Shown piece by piece: positions 44,138 through 56,152 of a DNA stretch of 64,000 nt. This stretch comes from Bacillus thuringiensis (lineage in GTDB: Bacteria; Bacillota; Bacilli; Bacillales; Bacillaceae_G), in assembly GCF_022095615.2 (NCBI RefSeq), contig NZ_CP155559.1, forward strand, positions 4,337,501 through 4,401,500, in the 5' to 3' direction. The stretch's first letter is position 1; each line of letters begins with the position of its first letter. The translations under genes were made by a program, and so were the position numbers. The notes beneath the pieces were generated by a model. That model was not told the origin of the DNA and searched no databases. It saw only the letters and a list, made by a program, of their open reading frames with translations.

Positions 44138-45754
44138 TTATTTTTTGTCGGTAAGTCGATATCTTTTAATAATCGCTGATATATTTTCACATACTTTTTT
44201 ATAGACAACTCGGCCATCAATTACTGTCATTTCTGCTTGTACTTCTTTTATTTCTTCTGCCTCTATTTCAAAAATATTGCGATCTAATATAGTAAAGTCC
44301 GCTTCATATCCTTTTGCGATTTGTCCTCGCTTCGCTTCTTTTCCGATTGCATAGGCACTTCCTGTCGTAAATAAAGAGACAGCCTCATATACCGTTAATC
44401 TTTCTTCCGGCATATAACATACACCGTCAATAAAACTTCTGCGTGTAACTGCGCTATATATACCTAAAAATGGATTCACTTGTTCAATTGGCGCGTCAGA
44501 TCCACCGTTGCAGTGTAATCCCGCTTCCAGTAACGTCTTCCAAGCGTACGCATAACGAAGACGATGCTCGCCTAGTTTTCCAATGACTGATGGGAAGTCC
44601 GATGACACAAAGACGGGCTGAATATCAATAATAGCCGGCAAAGGTTTCATTCTCTCAATCAACTCTTCACGAGCGAGTTGACAATGAATAATGCGGTCAC
44701 GTAATCCTTCTGCTGGTGGATATAATTCAAGTGCATCAATGACATATTCAAGCGATAAATCACCGATTGTATGAATCGCTACTGGCATATGTAAATCTCG
44801 TGCTTTTTTCACTAACTCCGCAAGCTCTTTGCGTGAGAAGATCGCCACTCCATTTGTTTCCTGCGCATCTTCATACGGTTCACTTAATAAAGCTGTTCTT
44901 CCGCCAAAAGAGCCATCAGAAAAAATTTTCATCGCCCCAAATTCAATATAATGCTCATTTTCATATTCTTTTCGTTCATGTGCTACTTCATGGTGAACGA
45001 GTAAATGTGCTTTAAATGGCATTTCCTTTATAACATGAGAAAACGCATTGTGCGTTTTTCTAAAGCCACCGTAATAATTTAAATCTTCCGTATGCCCACC
45101 AACGAGACCATATTGCCAGCAGTCTTTAATCGCTGTTTGCAAAGCGCTTTGTAAATAAGCTTCATCAATTTCTGGCTGAACATGTTTAATTAACTCTTGC
45201 CCTTGTTCATATAAAAGTCCTGTTAAATTATTTGATACATCACGGCCAATTTTTCCGCCTTTCGGGTCTTGCGTCGCTTCTGTTATGTTCGCTTCTTGCA
45301 GTATGTATGAATTCACCCATGTCACGTGACGACAAACACGCTTTAATAAAATGGGGTGTTCTTTCGAGATTTCATCTAAATCTTTCACATGAACATCTTT
45401 CGTATCTATAAAGTTATTTTCATTCCATCCTTCTCCAATAACCCAAGAGCCCTTTGGAGCTTCTTCCACTCGCTTCCGCACGAGAGTCAGCACTTCGCTA
45501 TAAGATGTGCAGTTTGATAAATCTAGACGGAGTAACCTCTCTCCATGCCCAATAAGATGCATATGACTATCAACGAGACCTGGAATCATCGTTTTCCCTT
45601 CTAAATCGTGCAATTTAACCGTAGCATATCGGTCTTCTAATTCTTCTTTACTCCCGACATCAACGATCATACCGTTTTCAACATAAACAGCGTCTACTTT
45701 TTCATTCTCTTCTCGCATTGTGTAAATGGTGCCGCCATACCAAATTTCTCCCAT
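44138..45754 (-). CDS. ytcJ: amidohydrolase YtcJ
   Basis: 538 residues from the ATG at 45754, nine bases after AAGGAG; an upstream ATG abuts that site. An Amidohydro_3 protein: MIPGLVDSHMHLIGHGERLL holds the HxH metal site near residue 65. Further ligands are in HLLVHHEVAHERKEY, MPVAIHTIGDLSLEYVIDAL and GLHCNGGSDAPIEQVNPFLG. Members hydrolyse amide, imide or lactam bonds; the substrate is unknown. The position next to nadK and ytcI follows B. subtilis. Confidence 0.9.
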   Translation of the reverse strand: MGEIWYGGTIYTMREENEKVDAVYVENGMIVDVGSKEELEDRYATVKLHDLEGKTMIPGLVDSHMHLIGHGERLLRLDLSNCTSYSEVLTLVRKRVEEAPKGSWVIGEGWNENNFIDTKDVHVKDLDEISKEHPILLKRVCRHVTWVNSYILQEANITEATQDPKGGKIGRDVSNNLTGLLYEQGQELIKHVQPEIDEAYLQSALQTAIKDCWQYGLVGGHTEDLNYYGGFRKTHNAFSHVIKEMPFKAHLLVHHEVAHERKEYENEHYIEFGAMKIFSDGSFGGRTALLSEPYEDAQETNGVAIFSRKELAELVKKARDLHMPVAIHTIGDLSLEYVIDALELYPPAEGLRDRIIHCQLAREELIERMKPLPAIIDIQPVFVSSDFPSVIGKLGEHRLRYAYAWKTLLEAGLHCNGGSDAPIEQVNPFLGIYSAVTRRSFIDGVCYMPEERLTVYEAVSLFTTGSAYAIGKEAKRGQIAKGYEADFTILDRNIFEIEAEEIKEVQAEMTVIDGRVVYKKVCENISAIIKRYRLTDKK

Positions 45755-45783
45755 ATATCCCATCTCCTTTGTTTTTATTGTAT

Positions 45784-45818
45784 AAAAAAAAGCACCATTT
45801 CAAAACATGGTGCTTTTC
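45784..45818 (-). terminator. terminator of the PhnB-like gene
   Basis: AAAAGCACCAT pairs with ATGGTGCTTTT around GTTTTGAA on the minus strand, then more T residues. Confidence 0.9.
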
Positions 45819-45824
45819 TAAAAA

Positions 45825-46256
45825 TTACTTTTGCTCAGTAGTAGACGTTGTGATTTGCCATTCAATGCTAAATTTATCTTTTAGTTGTCCGTATGCTGGG
45901 CTCCAGAACGTTTCTTGAAGTGGCATAATAACTTCTCCACCCTCTTGTAACTTTTCGAATACTTCTTTCGCTTTTTCTGCATCACTAATTTGAATTGCGA
46001 TTGTTACTTGAGATCCGATTGCATGCCCTTGACCTGGGAATGTATCAGAAATCATAAGATCCGTATTACCAACTTTTAAAGTAGCATGTAAAACGCGCTC
46101 TTTTGCTTCAGCTGGAATTGGATATTCAGGATTTTCAGGCATGTCACCAAAAGTTTGCATGACTTCTACTTTTGCATCTAACGCCTCTTTATAAAACTGT
46201 ACAGCTTCTTGCCCACTACCATCTAAAACTAAGTACGGATTAATACCTAAAATCAT
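45825..46256 (-). CDS. PhnB-like VOC family protein
   Basis: 143 residues. Typical 3-demethylubiquinone-9 methyltransferase-like/PhnB pattern: NPYLVLDGSGQEAVQFYKEA at the start, LKVGNTDLMISDTFPGQGHA in the middle and WSPAYGQLKDKFSIEWQI at the end. These proteins are metal-binding VOC-fold members of undefined activity and are common in Bacillus. Single gene between ytcJ and ytcI. Confidence 0.87.
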   Translation of the reverse strand: MILGINPYLVLDGSGQEAVQFYKEALDAKVEVMQTFGDMPENPEYPIPAEAKERVLHATLKVGNTDLMISDTFPGQGHAIGSQVTIAIQISDAEKAKEVFEKLQEGGEVIMPLQETFWSPAYGQLKDKFSIEWQITTSTTEQK

Positions 46257-46347
46257 ACGGACACCTCTTTTTTAAATTTATAAAACAGAACTTACGTTCG
46301 TCTTTATAATATCATATGGTTTACAGTTCATTCAACTATTTTCAAAA

Positions 46348-47934
46348 TTATTTTGAAGGAATCTCCATCTCTTGTTTTCTAAGTTCAATACGGCGAATTT
46401 TTCCAGAAATCGTTTTTGGTAGTTCATCTACAAATTCAATTTTACGAGGGTATTTATATGGTGCAGTAAGTTCTTTGACGTGTTGTTGGAGTATTGGAAT
46501 TAATGTTTCTTCGTTCTTTTCTATATTCTCTCTTAATACGATAAATGCCTTCACGACACTTCCGCGAATTTCATCAGGACTTGCGACAACTGCGCACTCT
46601 CTTACGTAAGGATGTTTTACGAGCGCATCTTCTACTTCAAACGGTCCGATTGTATAACCAGAGCTAATAATAATATCATCACCGCGCCCTTCAAACCAGA
46701 AATAGCCGTCTTCATCTTTCTTCGCTTTATCACCGGTAATATAATAATCACCGCGGAATTGCATCGCTGTGCGCTCATCGTCTTTATAATATTGTTTAAA
46801 GAGGGCTGGTGTTTCAATGTGAACTGCAATATCACCCACTTCTCCTACCTTTACTGGCATACCTTCCTCATCTACAATATCAACGTGGTTGCCTGGCGTT
46901 GGTTTTCCCATTGATCCTGGTCTAATATCCATTCCTTTCATTACACCAACAAGCAATGTGTTTTCCGTTTGCCCATAGCCGTCTCTTACTGTAGTATTAA
47001 AGTGCTTTTGGAACGTTTCAATAACTTCTCTATTTAACGGCTCACCTGCGGATACAGCGCTATGTAATGCTTCTAAACTATACTCACTTAGGTCTTCTAC
47101 CTTTGCCATTAATCTATACTCAGTCGGCGTACAACAAAGCACATTCACCTTATTCTCACCTAATAAGTTTAAATACGTTTTTGGTTCAAACTTACCATGA
47201 TATACAAATCCTGTTGCACCTGATCCGAGAGTTGCTACAAATGGGCTCCAAATCCACTTTTGCCAACCTGGACTAGCTGTCGCCCATACAACATCATTCT
47301 CTTCAATTCCGAGCCAGTTTGGAGCGCTCGTACGTAAATGAGCGTACGCCCACGCATGCGTATGAACAACACCTTTTGGATTTCCTGTCGTCCCTGACGT
47401 GTAAGATAAAAAGACCATATCTTCTTTATCTGTCTTCGCCATTTCTAACAGGTCACTTTCTGTTTCTAACGCTGTTTTTAAATTAATCCATCCATCTACT
47501 GACTGCTCGCTCAGAACGAATTTTTGAAGAGATTCCATCGCTTCTATATCATCAAACTGCCCAATGTACGGCTCATAACTTACAATCGCTTTTACTTCCC
47601 CGTGCCCAATGCGATATTCGATATCCTTTTTGCGCAACATTTCCGAACTCGGAATTACGACAAATCCTGCTTTAATCGCAGCGATATACGTCATGTACGC
47701 TTCAATTAAACGTGGCATCATAATGAGGAGCTTGTCCCCTTTCTGCAGCCCACTCTTTATAAAAGCGTTTCCAATTTTATTCGCACCTTGCATTAACTCA
47801 GCATATGTAACTTCTCGTCTATTCCCTTTATCATCTTGCCAAATTAAAGCAAGCTTCTCTTTATCACCTGTATATTTCTCTATTTCAGAAACTAAATTAT
47901 AAGACTGCGGCGCCAACAATTCTTCTCTCTTCAT
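46348..47934 (-). CDS. ytcI: AMP-forming acyl-CoA synthetase YtcI
   Basis: 528 residues from the ATG at 47934 behind GGGAGG; an ATG two codons earlier abuts the site. An ANL-superfamily enzyme that activates a carboxylic acid to the acyl-CoA with ATP. Signatures: [17 protein letters not shown] (P-loop), [32 protein letters not shown]-like motif ([12 protein letters not shown]), and the adenylation lysine in [14 protein letters not shown]. It resembles medium-chain acyl-CoA synthetases and AcsA; the exact chain length is unknown. Confidence 0.9.
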   Translation of the reverse strand: [528 protein letters not shown]

Positions 47935-48057
47935 AAACATCCTCCCTTTTCTTTATGCCTCCCTTATATAATAAAGAATTTTCAGTTAATTTTGAACCCT
48001 CTTCTTTTGACAAATTTTTTATGTCTATGTCGAAATGAATGTATAACGATGCAAACA

Positions 48058-48092
48058 ACAAAAAGAAAGAGCGGGAGAACCCGCTCTTTCTA
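48058..48092 (-). terminator. terminator of the ssp gene
   Basis: AGAAAGAGCGGG pairs perfectly with CCCGCTCTTTCT around a four-base loop, followed by a T-run on the minus strand. Confidence 0.95.
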
Positions 48093-48109
48093 AGCCATCA
48101 TATATGGGA

Positions 48110-48304
48110 TTATTTTTGGAAACCGCCTAATTGTTGCTCAGCTAGTGAAACTAGACGTTTCGTAATTTCGCCACCAACAGAACCGTTAGCGCGAGATGTT
48201 GCATCAGCTCCAAGTTGAACACCAAACTCTTGAGCGATTTCGTATTTCATTTGATCTAATGCTGCTTGAGCACCAGATACTGCTAATTTATTGTTGCTTG
48301 CCAT
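48110..48304 (-). CDS. alpha/beta-type small acid-soluble spore protein
   Basis: 64 residues, ATG behind AAGGAGGTG. It has the two conserved SASP stretches: [20 protein letters not shown] with the GPR protease cut site region, and [20 protein letters not shown]. These proteins coat and protect forespore DNA and are broken down for amino acids at germination. In B. subtilis sspA lies at this position. A sigma-G-like promoter is visible upstream. Confidence 0.96.
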   Translation of the reverse strand: MASNNKLAVSGAQAALDQMKYEIAQEFGVQLGADATSRANGSVGGEITKRLVSLAEQQLGGFQK

Positions 48305-48327
48305 GTTGTATCACCTCCTTGTGAGTA

Positions 48328-48358
48328 TAGAGTGTGATAAACAACATGACTTCATACA
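48328..48358 (-). promoter_or_regulatory. sigma-G-like promoter of the ssp gene
   Basis: On the minus strand TGTATG (48353-48358) and CACTCTA (48328-48334) are 18 bases apart, resembling the sigma-G boxes TGAATA and CATACTA, and lie just before the ribosome binding site. Confidence 0.45.
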
Positions 48359-48384
48359 TATTTTAGATATGGTAATTTATGGTT

Positions 48385-49605
<1,221 letters not shown>

Positions 49606-50748
49606 TTACCTCATCACTTCATGTAATTTTGGCATCGTCTCTTTCACAATACCTTCAAATTGTTTTACTTCTTCCATCGTGTTTTCTGGTGCCAAACTAA
49701 TGCGAATAGCACTTGCAGCAGCGGCATGCGGTACCCCCATTGACACTAACACTCTGCTCACTTCATTTGCTTTTGAAGAACAAGCAGACTTCGTCGATAC
49801 ATACACACCGTGCTCTTCTAAAGCATGAACGACCACTTCTGGTTTTAAACCAACAAATGATACATTTAAAATGTGCGGTGCTGCATATGCAAGCGACGTA
49901 TTGATCGTTACATCTTCCATCTCTTTAAAGAAACGGACAAGCTCTGTTTGTAAATTGTGCAAATGAGCTATCTTTTCTTTCACTTGTTCCATTGTCATGC
50001 GAAGTGCTTTCACCATCGCTACAATGCCAGGTAAGTTTTCTGTACCAGAGCGATACTTAAGCTCTTGTTGACCGCCTGATAAAATCGGATCTAACCTCAC
50101 GCCATCACGTACATAAAGAAGACCCGTTCCTTTTACACTGTGGAATTTATGTCCAGATATTGAGCAAAGATCAATATGAGAAGCATATAAATCAAGCGGT
50201 ACTTTTCCTATCCCTTGTACATGGTCCACATGGAATCTTATTTTCGGATAGTTCGATAATAACGTTCCAATTTCAGCAACAGGCTGAATTGCTCCAGTCT
50301 CGTTGTTCACGTGAATAATTGACACAAGAATCGTATCTTCACGAAGTGCTCGTTTTACATCCTCTACCGAAACAACACCATGCTCATTAACCGGTAAATA
50401 TGTTACATCAAAACCGAGATCTTCTAATTGTTTATATGCTTCAAACACAGACGCGTGTTCAATATTTGTTGTAATGATATGTTTACCGCGCGAACGATTC
50501 CTCATCGCTATTCCTTTAATCGCAAGGTTATTCCCTTCTGTTCCACCTGATGTGAAAATAATCTCAGAAGGTTTAACGTGAAGAAGCTGCGCTGCAATCG
50601 TTCTTGATTGTGTTAATAGACGCTCTGCCTCTCCCCCAAGCGAATGAATAGAAGAAGGGTTTCCAAAATATTTTCCAGCAACCGTTACGTACGATTGAAG
50701 GGCTTCTGGATATGGCTTCGTCGTCGCACTATTATCAAAATAGATCAT
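49606..50748 (-). CDS. nifS: cysteine desulfurase, NifZ/IscS type
   Basis: 380 residues, class V PLP aminotransferase fold. Signatures: MIYFDNSATTKPYPEAL at the N-terminus, IIFTSGGTEGNNLAIKG, the PLP lysine in CSISGHKFHSVKGTGLLYV, and the catalytic cysteine loop STKSACSSKANEVS. It delivers sulfur to ThiI for tRNA thiolation, as B. subtilis NifZ does. It is the first gene of nifS-thiI; the leader holds copy C of the recurrent element. Confidence 0.94.
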   Translation of the reverse strand: MIYFDNSATTKPYPEALQSYVTVAGKYFGNPSSIHSLGGEAERLLTQSRTIAAQLLHVKPSEIIFTSGGTEGNNLAIKGIAMRNRSRGKHIITTNIEHASVFEAYKQLEDLGFDVTYLPVNEHGVVSVEDVKRALREDTILVSIIHVNNETGAIQPVAEIGTLLSNYPKIRFHVDHVQGIGKVPLDLYASHIDLCSISGHKFHSVKGTGLLYVRDGVRLDPILSGGQQELKYRSGTENLPGIVAMVKALRMTMEQVKEKIAHLHNLQTELVRFFKEMEDVTINTSLAYAAPHILNVSFVGLKPEVVVHALEEHGVYVSTKSACSSKANEVSRVLVSMGVPHAAAASAIRISLAPENTMEEVKQFEGIVKETMPKLHEVMR

Positions 50749-50874
50749 CGTTCTTCCCCTTTCAGCGCTATCACATCATATAATCATATCACAAATACGT
50801 GTAATTACGCTAAGACTACTCAAAGGTTCCATTTTATCCCGATTGTGAAGGGCAATAATTAGTGAAGATGCCCC

Positions 50875-50897
50875 TACTGATTACAGTTTCACTTTAT
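50875..50897 (-). repeat. recurrent leader element, copy C (upstream of nifS)
   Basis: On the minus strand it reads ATAAAGTGAAACTGTAATCA followed by GTA, then GGGGCATCTTC. The next bases allow a stem: AATCAGT with ACTAATT and GGGCA with TGCCC (50849-50874 region). Confidence 0.65.
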
Positions 50898-50961
50898 CTT
50901 AAAATGAATCACCTTACTGTATTCCGCTATTCATTATAGCAACATCGCCCTCAAAATTACA

Positions 50962-52773
<1,812 letters not shown>

Positions 52774-52896
52774 CTATATTTAACAACTAACAATGTACTA
52801 ATCATACCATGTAATGGCTTGTTTTTGACCTAGTTTTTTTTAAAATTTCATGTTTCTTTCAATGCAATTGTAATCTTTCTCAATCTTCTGTTTGGA

Positions 52897-53739
52897 TTAT
52901 CTTCCATCATCAAATGATTGTAATAACAGGTTCTCTTTCATATGAGATACGAAATAAATTTTGCGCACAAGTGGTGGTTCAATAGAAATCGCATACACAT
53001 TCCCTTGCTTTACCGCCTGCTCTATTGCCATTTCTGGAAGTAACGTAATACCAAGTCCAGCTCCGACCATTGCAAGCATCGGTTCTGCATAAGAAGTTTC
53101 AAATGCAATGATTGGTTTCGCACCTATCCCTTGAAACATATTCGTAATCATTTTCCTTACATCACAGATTTCTGGATATACGATTAACTTTTCATTTTGC
53201 AAATCTTCCATTCGGATTACTATTTTCTCTTTATAAAGATGATCACTTGAAACTACACAAACAATTTTTTCTTCTCGCATTTCTTTTATACACGTAGCGT
53301 CTTCTACTACTGAATCGACGAACATCGCTTCAATCTTCCGTTCTTTAAAGAGTCCCATTAGTACTTTCGTATGCTCAATTTTCCATTCTACTTCGAATCC
53401 ATCACCTAATACATCTTTACATTTTGATATATAATGCGCTGCTAAACTTGGCAATATGCCTATAGAAATTTTCCGCTTCTCTTGAAAATTCTTCATTTCG
53501 GCTTTCACTTCATGTATGTGTTCCAAAATCGGTAACATCCTTGTTATAAATAACTCTCCAGCCTCTGTTAACTCCACTCCTTGCGCGGAACGCTTGAGTA
53601 AAGTAACCTCTAAATCCGCTTCTAACCTTTGAATTTGCTTACTAAGCGCCGGCTGAGAGATATGTAACAGCTTACTCGCCTTTGATAAACTTCGCGTATT
53701 CTTTACTTCAATAAACGATCTTACTGCCTCCAAATCCAT
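52897..53739 (-). CDS. LysR family transcriptional regulator
   Basis: 280 residues from the ATG at 53739 (MDLEAVRSFIEVKNTRSLSK) behind AGAGGTG. The winged HTH is LSKASKLLHISQPALSKQIQ with RLEADLEVTLLKRSAQGVEL, and the C-terminal part is a periplasmic-binding-like effector domain (SIGILPSLAAHYISK onwards). It is divergent from an EamA exporter gene, the classic arrangement in which the LysR protein regulates its neighbour. The effector is unknown. Confidence 0.92.
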   Translation of the reverse strand: MDLEAVRSFIEVKNTRSLSKASKLLHISQPALSKQIQRLEADLEVTLLKRSAQGVELTEAGELFITRMLPILEHIHEVKAEMKNFQEKRKISIGILPSLAAHYISKCKDVLGDGFEVEWKIEHTKVLMGLFKERKIEAMFVDSVVEDATCIKEMREEKIVCVVSSDHLYKEKIVIRMEDLQNEKLIVYPEICDVRKMITNMFQGIGAKPIIAFETSYAEPMLAMVGAGLGITLLPEMAIEQAVKQGNVYAISIEPPLVRKIYFVSHMKENLLLQSFDDGR

Positions 53740-53761
53740 CGTACACACCTCTAACAAAAAG

Positions 53762-53776
53762 TTATAACTGTCATAA
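53762..53776. promoter_or_regulatory. LysR-type box candidate between lysR and eamA
   Basis: TTATAACTGTCATAA: the arms TTAT and ATAA flank seven bases, fitting the T-N11-A pattern of LysR operators. It sits in the divergent intergenic region close to the lysR start. Confidence 0.35.
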
Positions 53777-53863
53777 AAAATCGATATTTCCTTCTATAAA
53801 CAATTACTCTTTATACTTATTTCATCAACTTACTATAACGAAATACAAAGGGGAATGAAACTC

Positions 53864-54808
53864 TTGAACAAAAAACAAATGCTACTCGGATCCTTCCTAT
53901 GCCTACTTGCCGTAACCGCTTGGGGATTTATGTTTCCTGTCATGGCAAATGCCCTGCAGTTTATCGATCCGTTCTTCTTCACAACTATCCGGTACGGATC
54001 GGCAGCTATAATTTTTCTTATTTTGCTACTCATTACTGAAGGAAAAACTTCACTCCGCTTAGAAAAAAGAACATTTTCGTTATTCTTTTACGGAACAGTC
54101 GGTTTCGCTGGATATGGTTTTCTCATCTTTTACGGCCAACAACTTGCTGGGCCTTCTGGAGCCATCCATGCTGCGATGATTCAGTCTCTTATGCCGCTCA
54201 TCGCTTTATTATTGCAGGGGATAACAAAAAACAAACGCCCACAAAACTACACATTCCTTTGTATGTTCGTTGCATTGCTCGGTGTTATGCTTGTCATTTC
54301 AAAAGGAAATATTCACTTATTATTTGGAGCTGCCAGTCACCTCTCAACAAATATACTTATGCTATGCGGCGTTACTTGCTGGGTCATTTATACGAACGGC
54401 GGTGCTCGTTTTCAATCTTGGTCACCACTCAGGTATACGACGTTAACTTGTTTATTCGGCTCGATTTCACTCATCGTTATCGTCACTTTCTTCACTTACA
54501 CAAACATCGTTACTATGCCGTCACTTCGTACAATTATGAGCGTTCGTTTTGAACTCTTGTATATGTCGATTATTGCAGGTGTTATCGCTGTATTTTGCTG
54601 GAACACAGGAAATCGCTATATTTCATCTATTAACGGCATATTATTTATGAATTTAGTTCCTGTACTTGCACTTATCGGTTCCATCTTTCGAGGTTATACA
54701 GTCGCCAAAGTTGAAATTGCGGGAGCCTCCTTAACAATTATCGCGCTATTATGCAACAATGTATGGCAAAGGAAAGAAAGCACAAAAATCCCCACCTCAG
54801 TTCGTTAG
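53864..54808 (+). CDS. EamA family (DMT) transporter
   Basis: About 314 residues if translation begins at the TTG at 53864, ten bases after AAAGGGG; the ATG at 53855 is almost touching that site. Ten membrane segments in two EamA repeats: LGSFLCLLAVTAWGFMFPVM, then FFTTIRYGSAAIIFLILLL, and in the second half ILMLCGVTCWVIYTNGGARF and ISSINGILFMNLVPVLALIG. Members export amino acids, metabolites or drugs. Probably controlled by the divergent LysR regulator. Confidence 0.9.
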   Translation: MNKKQMLLGSFLCLLAVTAWGFMFPVMANALQFIDPFFFTTIRYGSAAIIFLILLLITEGKTSLRLEKRTFSLFFYGTVGFAGYGFLIFYGQQLAGPSGAIHAAMIQSLMPLIALLLQGITKNKRPQNYTFLCMFVALLGVMLVISKGNIHLLFGAASHLSTNILMLCGVTCWVIYTNGGARFQSWSPLRYTTLTCLFGSISLIVIVTFFTYTNIVTMPSLRTIMSVRFELLYMSIIAGVIAVFCWNTGNRYISSINGILFMNLVPVLALIGSIFRGYTVAKVEIAGASLTIIALLCNNVWQRKESTKIPTSVR

Positions 54809-54821
54809 GTGGGGATTTTTC
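54784..54821. terminator. bidirectional terminator between eamA and yttP
   Basis: AAAAATCCCCACCT pairs perfectly with AGGTGGGGATTTTT around a nine-base loop. Confidence 0.95.
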
Positions 54822-55458
54822 ACATATGAACAGCTCTTGGCAATTCATAGTACATATTCGTTATACATAATGTTTGCTCCATCCATTGTTCAATTTCTTT
54901 CGTGTACATTTCTATGAAAAATGTCTCAGACGGAAAAGAATGCAGCACTTCTGATATATATTGCGGATATAAAAACGGCATATTCATCATGCCTTTTAAT
55001 TGCGTCATAAACATTGTAAAAGATACCTTTTTAAATTCCTGCTTCATTTGTCCCTGTCTAATCATTTGCTCTATATAATATCTTTCTTTAGAAAAGTAAA
55101 TGGTCATCACTTCGCGAATTAATGTCGTATCAAGTGAAAGCTCTCGGTAGAAGAAACGTGTCAGTTCCCTATTTTCAAATTGATATCGTAAAATCCCGCG
55201 CACCATTTGCACCATCACATCTTTAGCCGACAAATATTCTCTCTGTTCGAACGACATTTCAATCACATGAATATATCCTTCTAAAAAGTCAGTAATAAGC
55301 TGTTCTAATAAACCTTGCTTTCCAGCAAAATAATATGAAATATTCGCTACATTCACATCCGCTCGCTTTGCAATTTCTCGCACCGACGTTCCATCATAAC
55401 CTTTCGTGTTAAACAACGATATTGCCGCATCAATTACTTTTTGTTTCGTCTGTTTCAT
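54820..55458 (-). CDS. yttP: TetR family regulator YttP
   Basis: 212 residues from the ATG at 55458 (MKQTKQKVIDAAISLFNTKG) behind AGAGGAAG. The N-terminal HTH is TSVREIAKRADVNVANISYY, and the remainder is a helical ligand-binding domain. The N-terminus and the segment RFFYRELSLDTTLIREVMTI match B. subtilis YttP. Ligand and targets are unknown. Divergent from the fRMsr gene. Confidence 0.92.
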   Translation of the reverse strand: MKQTKQKVIDAAISLFNTKGYDGTSVREIAKRADVNVANISYYFAGKQGLLEQLITDFLEGYIHVIEMSFEQREYLSAKDVMVQMVRGILRYQFENRELTRFFYRELSLDTTLIREVMTIYFSKERYYIEQMIRQGQMKQEFKKVSFTMFMTQLKGMMNMPFLYPQYISEVLHSFPSETFFIEMYTKEIEQWMEQTLCITNMYYELPRAVHM

Positions 55459-55605
55459 GCGCTCACTTCCTCTCACTGAACAGCTATAGTTTAAATTTCT
55501 TGACTTTTAAGACAAATTCCTTTAATTTTCTATCGACAAAGTCATGTGAAATACATCGTATTTTGCTAATATTTTACACATCTCGATAAAAAGGGAGTTG
55601 TTTCC

Positions 55606-56085
55606 ATGTTTACAAAAGAAAGTTATGCAGGTTCTCGCGTGCAGCAATACGAGACAGTAATTAAACAACTGGATGCATTATTAACTGGCGAACCAAACGT
55701 AGTCGCAAACTTATCAAATGCGTCCGCATTATTAAATCAATTTTTAGATCGTGTGAATTGGGTTGGCTTTTATGTAACAGAAGGAAATCAGCTTGTTCTT
55801 GGACCTTTCCAAGGAATGCCTGCTTGCGTGCGCATTCCATTTGGACGAGGCGTTTGCGGCGTTGCAGCTGAAACGAAAACAACGCAGCTTGTAGCAGACG
55901 TTCACCAATTCCCAGGACATATCGCTTGCGACAGTGCTTCGAATTCAGAAATCGTTGTACCGATCGTGAAAAAAGGAACTGTCATTGGTGTACTTGATAT
56001 TGATAGCCCTGAAAAAAATCGTTTTGATGAAGTAGATCAGCGCTATTTAGAAAAGTTTGTGGAAACACTCCTAAAACATATTTAA
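55606..56085 (+). CDS. ytsP: free methionine-(R)-sulfoxide reductase (GAF fold)
   Basis: 159 residues, ATG behind AAAAGGGAG. GAF-domain fold. The three cysteines of the fRMsr family are present: GMPACVRIPFGRGVCG and GHIACDSASNSEIVVP. This pattern distinguishes active free methionine-(R)-sulfoxide reductases from ordinary GAF sensors. It repairs oxidised free methionine using thioredoxin. The gene corresponds to B. subtilis YtsP and is convergent with the methionine gamma-lyase gene. Confidence 0.9.
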   Translation: MFTKESYAGSRVQQYETVIKQLDALLTGEPNVVANLSNASALLNQFLDRVNWVGFYVTEGNQLVLGPFQGMPACVRIPFGRGVCGVAAETKTTQLVADVHQFPGHIACDSASNSEIVVPIVKKGTVIGVLDIDSPEKNRFDEVDQRYLEKFVETLLKHI

Positions 56086-56093
56086 AAAAGAAA

Positions 56094-56152
56094 AGAGTGA
56101 GTTATCGATTGCGTACATCACGTACGAAACCGATAGCTCACTCTTTTTTATT
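56094..56152. terminator. long bidirectional terminator
   Basis: GAGTGAGTTATCG pairs (one mismatch) with CGATAGCTCACTC, with an inner CGTAC/GTACG stem, then T-run. Serves ytsP and the convergent lyase gene. Confidence 0.9.
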